Of a stretch of DNA of 11,603 bases, positions 1 through 7,000 are shown piece after piece. Each line of letters begins with the position of its first letter. Positions within the stretch are counted from its first letter, which is position 1. A program made the position numbers and the translations under genes. The stretch is from Gammaproteobacteria bacterium (GTDB lineage Bacteria > Pseudomonadota > Alphaproteobacteria > UBA828), in assembly GCA_002714015.1 (NCBI GenBank), contig PAWF01000017.1, positions 43,090 through 54,692 on the forward strand, read 5' to 3'. The notes beneath the pieces were generated by a model. It did not search any database and was not told the DNA's origin. It saw only the letters and a program-made list of their open reading frames with translations.

Positions 1-1214
1 CGTCTTAGTTCTATTGCACTAATGCCTATAGACCTTGATGCAATATCTATAATACGTTCTATGCAATATGTTGCTTCTGGTCGACCAGCTCCACGATAAG
101 GTGCAATTGGCTGAGTGTTTGTAAATACCCCACTAATATTTACATCAAAGGCACCAATTCGATATGGACCCGAAAGTCCACCAATATTGTTAACCATTAT
201 GTGAAGGGCAAAACTATCAATAAAGGCACCAATTGCGCAGTACATATTGACTCTCAAGCCCAGAAATTCACCATTATTGCTAAGAGCCAGAGCTACTTTA
301 GCTATATTATCACGAGCATGGTGATCTCCTAAAAAAGCATCGCTTCGATCAGAAATCCATCTTATAGGTTTCCCAACCATTTTTGACGCCCACAATACAA
401 GACCTAGTTCCCTTTGCACTGAAGCCTTTAGACCAAAACCCCCTCCTATATCCGGGGATATAATTCTAAGGTCTTTTGGGTCTATTCCTAAAACATTGTT
501 AGCAATTTCGTTGCGAGCAAGGTGAGGAACTTGTGTTCCAGTTTTTAATAAATATTTTCCGTTTTTCTCATTATAAAAACCGATTGCTGAGCGTGTTTCC
601 ATTGGCGAAGCTATAACTCTAGAAATAGTAAACTCATCTTCAACAATATATTTAGCATTTCCAAAAGCTGTGTCGGTGGTTTCTGAGTCTCCTAGATGTT
701 CAAGAAAACATATATTAGTTGGTTCTTGTTCCCATACTTTTGGTGCATCTGGAGACATTGCTTGTTTAATATTCGTTACTGAAGGGGAAGCTTCTACCTC
801 TATATTAACTAATTCACAGGCTAATTGTGCGGACATTTCATCCTCGGCAATAACAAGTGCTAGAGCCTCACCGATATGATGGATAGAAGATTCTGCTAAG
901 AGTGTGTATTCTGGCTCAAAATTTGGAGTGCCATCAGACCTTGTTCTTTTCATAAATGATTTGATATTACCTATTTTGTCTTTTTTCGCATCATCACAAG
1001 TTAATACGGCTAATACGCCTGGAACATTTTTTGCAGCAGTAGTGTCCAATTGGACTATACGCCCAGAGGCATGGTTCGAACGAACGACTTTTGCGTGAGC
1101 AAGATTATCTATTTGAAAATCGCTTACATATTTGCCGTTTCCTTTTAAAAAACGGTCGTCTTCAAATCGTGGTGTTGCATCACCAAATCGGAGTGTTTTA
1201 ATTTTACCCTCCAT
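1..1214 (-). CDS. Xanthine dehydrogenase family molybdopterin-binding subunit (CoxL-like, form II type), N-terminal part
   Basis: This is the large, Mo-cofactor-binding subunit of a molybdenum hydroxylase. Such enzymes hydroxylate or oxidise a small organic substrate with water as oxygen donor, working with FeS and FAD subunits. The frame is open from ATG at 1214 to the window edge, giving 404 residues of a family usually near 770-800, so the C-terminal half is missing. The N-terminus (RFEDDRFLKGNGKYVSD) begins the aldehyde oxidase/xanthine dehydrogenase a/b hammerhead domain. The molybdopterin-binding domain follows, with G257-G258-G259-F260-G261. The loop at residues 372-378 reads PYRGAGR, as in form II relatives, not the AYRCSFR active-site loop of true CO dehydrogenase. 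CO oxidation is therefore unlikely and the substrate is unknown. The start is fixed by an in-frame stop four codons upstream and an AAGGG Shine-Dalgarno at 1221-1225. The gene is divergent from the plus-strand operon, and no medium or small subunit is visible. Confidence 0.92.
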   Translation of the reverse strand, partial: MEGKIKTLRFGDATPRFEDDRFLKGNGKYVSDFQIDNLAHAKVVRSNHASGRIVQLDTTAAKNVPGVLAVLTCDDAKKDKIGNIKSFMKRTRSDGTPNFEPEYTLLAESSIHHIGEALALVIAEDEMSAQLACELVNIEVEASPSVTNIKQAMSPDAPKVWEQEPTNICFLEHLGDSETTDTAFGNAKYIVEDEFTISRVIASPMETRSAIGFYNEKNGKYLLKTGTQVPHLARNEIANNVLGIDPKDLRIISPDIGGGFGLKASVQRELGLVLWASKMVGKPIRWISDRSDAFLGDHHARDNIAKVALALSNNGEFLGLRVNMYCAIGAFIDSFALHIMVNNIGGLSGPYRIGAFDVNISGVFTNTQPIAPYRGAGRPEATYCIERIIDIASRSIGISAIELR

Positions 1215-1367
1215 TACAGACCCTTAAAGAAGTTATCAACAAAATTTATACCCTTTTGGAATATCCATATGAGTACAGAATATATTTTATAAATATTGAT
1301 AATTAAATCCAGAGAATAACTCTTATTTAGAGATATGGATGGTGATCAATACTAAAATGAAATCTAG

Positions 1368-1493
1368 AAAAATGAGGAAGCCGTAGAGGATATCAAGGGA
1401 GATCGGAAGAGCAGATTGGCAAGGAACTTACTGCACTCGTACTATCCCCTACGGCTGGCAAAGACACGGGTACTGTCTCATTAACTTAGCCAA
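1368..1493 (-). ncRNA. Candidate structured RNA or leader upstream of the Mo-hydroxylase gene
   Basis: Positions 1380-1492 are about 50% GC (57 of 113 by hand count), with much more AT-rich DNA on both sides. Read on the minus strand, 1455-1443 and 1392-1380 form a continuous 13-bp helix with one G-U wobble. On the plus strand that same position would be an A-C mismatch. A second hairpin (1479-1474 with 1466-1461, loop GTACCCG) also closes with a G-U on the minus strand and an A-C on the plus strand. An outer helix UGGC/GCCA (1492-1489 with 1459-1456) abuts the 13-bp helix. The 50-nt interior can form a small bulged stem, GAG-CAG/CTG-CTC. After the main helix come TTCCTCA and five Ts (1372-1368), a possible weak terminator. 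It could be an independent small RNA or part of a 5' leader of the gene starting at 1214. I do not recognise the family, and no tRNA, tmRNA, SRP, RNase P or 6S signature was seen. Confidence 0.5.
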
Positions 1494-1582
1494 TATAACT
1501 TATACTTCTGATACCCAAAAATGGATCACAATAAACAATTTTTTTGTTACATTTTTCATAAGACTATGAAATTACGTCAATT

Positions 1583-1611
1583 TTGTTGTTGTCTATATAT
1601 ATGGGTATTAT
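1583..1611 (+). promoter_or_regulatory. Possible sigma70-type promoter of the catabolic operon
   Basis: TTGTTG at 1583-1588 and TATTAT at 1606-1611 are separated by 17 bases, close to the housekeeping consensus. They lie about 75 bases upstream of the LLM oxidoreductase start, which would leave a leader of roughly 65 nt. The DNA around is very AT-rich, so chance matches are common and the call is tentative. Confidence 0.3.
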
Positions 1612-1684
1612 TGTAGATATTAAGTTTTAGAGAACCCAAAAATCTATAATTTATAGTATTAAAGCTCATAGGAGTAAGCACGAA

Positions 1685-2623
1685 ATGACTATTGCCGTAG
1701 GTCTGGGTCTAATGGAATTTCCCTTTTCATCAGCCAACTCATACTGGGAATGGGTAATGATGTGTGAAAATGGAGGTGTTGATTCCATATGGCAGACGGA
1801 TAGATTAGTCTCTGAACAGCCTTTTCTTGAGTGTGTAAGTGCTATGGCTGCAATAGCTGGTGCTACAAAAAGAATTAAATTTGGTATGAATGTAGTTTCA
1901 GTAGGGTTAAGAGACCCTCTTGTTTTAGCAAAACAATGCGCAACGATTGATATGCTAAGCAATGGCAGGTTTTTACCAGGTTTTGGCATAGGAAGTATTA
2001 AAGCTGCTGACTGGAGGGCTACAAATACTGAGACTAAGAGTCGTGGAAAGCGTACAAATGAAGCCCTAGAGATTATTTCACGCCTCTGGAATGAAAAAAA
2101 AGTTTCATTCAAAGGAGAGCATTTTAATTATTGTGGAGCTACTATTTCTCCAAAGCCAGTTCAAAGCCAGTTGCCAATGTGGATTGGTGGGTCGAGTAAA
2201 GCTGCGATTGAACGTACAGTTAATTATGGTACAGGGTGGCAGGCAGGGCTTGAAACTCCAGATGAGGTTTCGCCCGTTATTAAAGCTATTAAGACTGTAT
2301 TAAAGTCTAAAAATCGTCATATAGAACATGACCACTATGGAGCTTTTTTCCCGTTTCATTTTGGCTCACCTAATAATAAAGCTGTTCAAAAGACATACTC
2401 TTTTTTTAGTAATCAATTAGGCATTGATCCTTATAGCAGAGTCGTAGTTGGAGAAAGTTCTGAAATAATGGGAAGAATAAATAGTTTTGTAGCAGCTGGC
2501 GCTTCTAAATTAATTCTTAACCCAATTGGTAAAAATGATGAGGAAATATTTTACCAAACAGAAAAAATAATTTCAGAGATTCTACCGTTAATAGAAAAAA
2601 ATAATCAAAAGAGAGTTAAATAG
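1685..2623 (+). CDS. LLM class flavin-dependent oxidoreductase (luciferase-like)
   Basis: This 312-aa protein has the bacterial luciferase-like monooxygenase fold, a single TIM barrel that uses FMN (with a reductase) or F420. Family hallmarks are visible: GVDSIWQTDRL at residues 31-41; a strand ending IKFGMNVVSVGLRDPLVLAK around 64-83; the GRFLPGFGIGS turn at 94-104 for the flavin phosphate; then DWRAT and RGKRTNEALEIISRLW; and PMWIGGSS near 165. The length is typical and nothing key is obviously missing. The start has an AGGAG ribosome-binding site at 1670-1674. It is the first gene of the plus-strand operon. Whether it acts as an oxygen-dependent monooxygenase or an F420-dependent dehydrogenase cannot be decided by eye. 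In a catabolic operon it most likely does an early oxidation (inference). Confidence 0.9.
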   Translation: MTIAVGLGLMEFPFSSANSYWEWVMMCENGGVDSIWQTDRLVSEQPFLECVSAMAAIAGATKRIKFGMNVVSVGLRDPLVLAKQCATIDMLSNGRFLPGFGIGSIKAADWRATNTETKSRGKRTNEALEIISRLWNEKKVSFKGEHFNYCGATISPKPVQSQLPMWIGGSSKAAIERTVNYGTGWQAGLETPDEVSPVIKAIKTVLKSKNRHIEHDHYGAFFPFHFGSPNNKAVQKTYSFFSNQLGIDPYSRVVVGESSEIMGRINSFVAAGASKLILNPIGKNDEEIFYQTEKIISEILPLIEKNNQKRVK

Positions 2624-2632
2624 CCTAACTCT
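2612..2632. repeat. Inverted repeat (7-bp perfect stem) across the LLM gene stop codon
   Basis: AGAGTTA at 2612-2618 and TAACTCT at 2626-2632 form a perfect 7-bp stem with a 7-nt loop that contains the TAG stop. No T-run follows on the plus strand, so it is not a standard intrinsic terminator. It could be an mRNA-stabilising or partially attenuating element between the first and second operon genes, or chance. Confidence 0.35.
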
Positions 2633-2662
2633 ATATTAATAACATTTAGGTAAAGGTACGAG

Positions 2663-3862
2663 ATGAAAATCAATAAAATAGAGACAATCTGGTTTAAGGA
2701 TAAGCCTAAACTTGTTTTCCTCCGAATTCATACAGATGATGGTATATCTGGAATCGGTGAGACTTATGAGATGCCAGCAGCTTTTGAAAGCTATATACAT
2801 AGTGAAGGTGCAAAATATTTGCTTGGTAAGTCTGCTCTGGATATTGATAAGCATTGGACTCATTTTTATAGAACTCCTAGGTTAGCTCTTGGTAAAAGTC
2901 TAGAGATTAGGGTTTTATCTGCTATTGATATGGCTCTTTGGGATATATTAGGAAAACATTTAAAACAACCGATATACCAACTCCTAGGGGGGGCATGCAG
3001 AGAAAAAATACGAGTATATAACACTTGTGCAGGATATGATTATGTTGGAGATTCTGGATTAGGATATCATGCTACTGGTCAAGGTCTAGATGCGAATCGC
3101 CCATACGAGGACTTGCACGCATTTTTACATCATGCTGATAGCTTAGCAGAAAGCTTATTGTCAGAGGGTTATACCCAAATGAAAATATGGCCTTTTGATC
3201 GTTATGCAGAGAATAATAATGGAAATTTTATATCACTTGAAGAGCTGAAGCAGGGTCTTGAACCGTTTAGTAAGATAAGACAGAGTGTTGGAGACGAGAT
3301 TGATATTGCATTAGAATTACACAATCTCTGGAATTTGCCTTCTGCATTAAAAATAGCTAACGCCGTTGCTGATTATGGTGCTGTTTGGTGTGAGGACCCT
3401 ATTCCAATGGACAATATAGACTCTCTTGTTGATATGCGACAAAAGTGTTCGATTCCTATATGTGCAAGTGAGACTGTAGGAACTCGTTGGGGGTTTCGTG
3501 AAATGTTTGAAAAAAAGGCTGTAGATATTGTGATGCCTGACATAACTTGGACTGGGGGAATAAGTGAAGCAAAAAAAATTGCCGCAATGGCAGAGTGTTA
3601 TAATCTTCCAGTAGCTCCACACGATTGTGTAGGACCATTAACTTATATTTCAGGTGTTCACCTCTCTATGAATTTGCCTAATGCGCTTATTCAAGAAGTG
3701 GTGAGAGCATATATCAATGGTTGGTATAAAGACCTAGTAACTGATCTTCCTCGCATTGATAATGGCTATGTTTTTTTACCCGAGGGTTATGGACTGGGAA
3801 CAGACTTAAATCCAGGAATTTTTGAACGAAGTGATCTCATGTGTAAAGTAAGTCATATTTAA
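2663..3862 (+). CDS. Enolase-superfamily protein, mandelate racemase/muconate lactonizing type (probable acid dehydratase)
   Basis: This 399-aa enolase-superfamily enzyme has an N-terminal capping domain (about residues 1-115) and a TIM barrel. The Mg ligands are clear: E218 in ELHNLWN, E244 in WCEDPI, and E270 in ASETVGTRW. A barrel-end histidine, H320, sits in PHDCVGP. The strand that carries the K-x-K catalytic pair in mandelate racemase reads MKIWPFD here, so the first lysine is K174 and the second position is W176. H220, two residues after the first metal ligand, may serve as the base or acid, as in the galactonate and mannonate dehydratases. Members usually abstract the alpha proton of a carboxylate and then racemise, cycloisomerise or dehydrate it. 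Dehydration of a hydroxy or sugar acid is my best guess. It starts 39 nt after the LLM gene, with an AGGTACGAG-type ribosome-binding site directly before ATG. Confidence 0.88.
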   Translation: MKINKIETIWFKDKPKLVFLRIHTDDGISGIGETYEMPAAFESYIHSEGAKYLLGKSALDIDKHWTHFYRTPRLALGKSLEIRVLSAIDMALWDILGKHLKQPIYQLLGGACREKIRVYNTCAGYDYVGDSGLGYHATGQGLDANRPYEDLHAFLHHADSLAESLLSEGYTQMKIWPFDRYAENNNGNFISLEELKQGLEPFSKIRQSVGDEIDIALELHNLWNLPSALKIANAVADYGAVWCEDPIPMDNIDSLVDMRQKCSIPICASETVGTRWGFREMFEKKAVDIVMPDITWTGGISEAKKIAAMAECYNLPVAPHDCVGPLTYISGVHLSMNLPNALIQEVVRAYINGWYKDLVTDLPRIDNGYVFLPEGYGLGTDLNPGIFERSDLMCKVSHI

Positions 3863-3888
3863 TTGAGCAAGAGGTTAGAAAGAATGTA

Positions 3889-4086
3889 ATGAGAAGTGGA
3901 TACTACAAGATTAACACTCCATGGTACGAGACAAAAATCTTAAACTGCACTTTTTGTGGCAAGGTTTTAGCTAATAAATATTGGTATGATAACCGTTTCT
4001 CTGATCATAAATTTTGCGAGCAGAGTTGTGCTAATACCAAAAGAAATCTGAGATCACGAAACAAAAACAATGTTTTAAAAAAATAA
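3889..4086 (+). CDS. Small TRASH-like zinc-finger protein (65 aa)
   Basis: The 65-residue protein has four cysteines in the pattern C20-x2-C23-G ... F-C43-x3-C47. This is the layout of TRASH/treble-clef metal-binding knuckles. The N-terminus is aromatic (GYYKINTPWYETK) and the C-terminus is short and strongly basic (KRNLRSRNKNNVLKK). There is no signal peptide or membrane segment. It lies 26 nt after the enolase-superfamily gene and only 12 nt before the HyuAB fusion, so co-translation with the fusion is likely. Family knowledge: HyuA/HyuB-related acetone and acetophenone carboxylases carry a small zinc-binding subunit. By analogy this protein may be an accessory subunit of the fusion (inference). 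It could instead be an unrelated metal chaperone or nucleic-acid binder. The start is modestly supported: AAGAGG at 3869-3874 is somewhat far away, and a nearby ATG at 3884 is followed at once by a stop. Confidence 0.75.
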   Translation: MRSGYYKINTPWYETKILNCTFCGKVLANKYWYDNRFSDHKFCEQSCANTKRNLRSRNKNNVLKK

Positions 4087-4098
4087 AGGGAATCAATT

Positions 4099-7000
4099 AT
4101 GGAGTTAATAGGTATTGATACCGGGGGAACTTTTACAGATTTGGTCTCTTTGGATACTCAGAGTGGCAATTTGTCAGTTATCAAAGTGCCATCAACTCCG
4201 GACCGTCCATCCGAAGCACCCTTAGTTGCACTTAAAAAATCTAGAGTAAAACCAGACAACGTTGAACGTATTGTTATAGGAACAACTATTGCGACGAATG
4301 CTCGATTGCAGAAACATGGTTCAACTGTAATTTATCTTGGTACATCTGGACACCAAGATGTACCTTTAATTGCAAGAACTGACAGGAAAGAAGCTTTTAA
4401 CCCTGCCTGGCCTAAGCCTGACGCGGGTGTTCTACGTAGACATACAATGGGGGTGGATGAAAGAATAGATCATAAGGGTAATGTTTTAAAAAAACTAGGT
4501 AGAGATGAGTTAATCCGTATAGGTGATTGGGTAGAAAAAATTATACTTTCTGACAAATCACAAGACTGGGCTTTAGCAATAAATTTTCTTTTTTCTTATC
4601 TTAATCCTGTTCATGAAAAGCGAATAGGTAAATATTTATCTAAAAGATTCCCTAACATACCGATCTCAATTTCACATATTGTGGCTCCAATTTGGCGTGA
4701 ATATGATCGGGCAACAACAGTTATTACTGATGCTTTTATCAAAAAGGTAATTGGAGAATTTAGTAGAGAAATTGAAGAAGAAGTAAGACAAATAGGTTTT
4801 AAGTCTCCACTTTCATTAATGAAATCAAATGGTGGGCATGCGGCAACTGATAAAATTTCAGATGTTCCAGTTCAGATGCTTTTATCTGGACTGGCTGGCG
4901 GTGTCATAGCGGGAAAGAGGTTTTCAATTGATCATTCAAATGGAAACTCAATTACACTTGATATGGGTGGGACAAGCGCTGACGTTGGACTTATTGAGAA
5001 TGGTGATTATCGTTCAACTAGTGAGTACGAAATAGAATGGGGAGTGCCCGTAAATGCCTTATTTATTGATTACAAAACTATTGGAGCCGGTGGAGGCTCA
5101 ATAGCAAGTATTGATAGTGGTGGGTTACTTAAGGTTGGTCCTGAAAGCGCAGGTGCTTACCCTGGACCAGCCTGTTATGGAAACGGCGGACGAGAACCAA
5201 CTGTAACTGATGCTAATGTAGTTCTTGGAAGACTAGATCCAAATTTTTTTCTAGGAGGAGAAGTTAATCTAGAACCAGAATTATCTATGCGTGCTATCGA
5301 AAAATTAGGACGTAAGATAGGGCTTGATGTCTATAATACTGCATTAGCTATTCTTAGTACTGCGGCAGCAAACATGGCAGATGCGATCAGGTTACTCACA
5401 GTTGATAGAGGTCTAGATGCAAGGAATTTTTCCCTGATCTCTTTTGGAGGCGCAGGTCCTTTGCATGCCTCGGAAGTGGCTAAGGTGCTTGGTATCGGGA
5501 AAGTGGTTATCCCGCCACATCCTGGATTATGTTCAGCTCTTGGAACTGTTTTAACAGATCTTAGGGTTGATAGAGCTCGAACGGTTTATCATCGTACTGA
5601 TAATTTAAACCTAGAAAATATATCGACCCAACTAACGTCATTAGTAGACGAAGCAAAGGATGAAATTAAACGTGATGGCAATACAGGCAATGTAGATGCT
5701 GTAGCTTATCTGAATATGCGTTATCTGGGTCAAAACTTTGGTGAGCTTATTCCTATTACGGGTATACGAATTAACAATCGTACTATGCAAAAAGCAGTCC
5801 GTGATATGAATTCAAAACATATGGAACTGTACGGTTACTCAATGGAGGATAGAGTAGTTGAGATAACTGAGTTAAGAGTCATCTTACTTGGGGGAAAGTC
5901 TGTCGTGGCCAGTTTGTCAGCTCCGAAAAAGAAACCTTTAAGAAAATTTTCTACTAGGGAAGTATATTTTGAATCTGAAGGTTTTATAGATACACCTGTA
6001 TACAGAAGGGAAACTATTGGTTTAGGTAAAAAGATAAAAGGACCTGCTATTATTGAGGAGATGGATTCTACAACTCTCGTTCATCCCGGTTGTTCACTAC
6101 AGATTGGAGTAGATGGATCTCTATTAATAACCCACTCAAAAGTATTTGTTGGTAATACAATCCGTAATAAGGATATTTTTAGTGCTAAAGATCCTGCAAC
6201 TCTAACAGTAGTTGACAATGCTTTAAGAAATATTTGTGATGAGATGGGCAGTGCGATGATACGTACGGCTTATTCTCCTATATTCAGCGAGTCCAGAGAT
6301 TTCTCTTGTCTTTTATTTGATCGTTTTGGTCGGATGATAGGACAAGCTGAAATGAATCCAGCGATAATGTGCGCAGGTTTGCATACCGTCCCTCATTGTA
6401 TTGAAGAAGTAGGAAAGGATAATTTTTTCCCAGGGGATGTGGTTGTTCATAATGACCCTTATCGTGGACAATGTCATATGCCTGAGCATCTGCTACTTAA
6501 GCCTGTTTTTTTAGCAAAAGAACTAGTTGGATTCGCGGGCAATATAGCACATATTGGTGAAATAGGTGGCATGGCTATTGGATCTTTTGCTTCTACAGCT
6601 ACTGAGGTTTTTCAAGAAGGTCTTCGTATTCCTCCAGTAAAATTAATGTCTGAAGGTAAATACGTCAAAGAAGTCTGGCGTATCATGATGGCAAATCATC
6701 GTACTCCTGATGCAACTTGGGGAGATTTCCATGCAATTCTTGGTTCTTTAAATACTGCTGAAGATCGACTTCAAGGTCTTATAAATAGATATGGGTTACA
6801 GAAATTTGAAAAAATCTGTGATACTTTAATAGATCATGCAGATAAGTGGATGCGCAACCAGATCAAACGTATACCAAATGGGACTTATACCGGACAAGAT
6901 TATTTTGAAGATGATGGTGTAGTAAGAAAGAGGTATTATTTTCGGTCAGAAGTGCATGTATCAGACAGAGATATAGTGATTGACTTATCGAAGTCAGACA

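Larger units (their letters stand above)
1215..1684. other. Divergent intergenic region
   Basis: These 470 bases separate the minus-strand molybdenum hydroxylase from the plus-strand operon, and I see no protein-coding gene. Three parts can be told apart. Positions 1215-1367 are AT-rich leader for the minus-strand gene. Positions 1368-1493 form a GC-rich island with strong inverted repeats (listed as a candidate ncRNA). Positions 1494-1684 are AT-rich and hold a plausible promoter and the ribosome-binding site (AGGAG at 1670-1674) of the first operon gene. I recognise no regulator-binding site or tRNA. Confidence 0.8.

Noticed and set aside
1074..1084. GGTTCGAAC, reminiscent of a tRNA T-loop
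   Set aside because: It lies within the CoxL-like coding frame and no tRNA cloverleaf can be drawn around it.
670..1098. Two short plus-strand open frames (69 and 64 codons)
   Set aside because: They lie antisense inside the clear CoxL-like coding sequence and show no family features.
1262..1340. Inverted ATCCATAT / ATATGGAT copies about 60 bases apart
   Set aside because: Short AT-rich words of this kind recur by chance, and nothing ties them to a known site.
1388..1440. SRP RNA-like wording (CGGAAG ... GGCAAGG) on the plus strand
   Set aside because: The GGAA loop is present, but the flanking domain IV helix and asymmetric loop of bacterial SRP RNA cannot be formed, and helix evidence favours the minus strand.
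1666..2112. 148-codon minus-strand frame over the start of the LLM gene
   Set aside because: The opposite strand encodes a full, motif-bearing LLM oxidoreductase, so this is a shadow frame.
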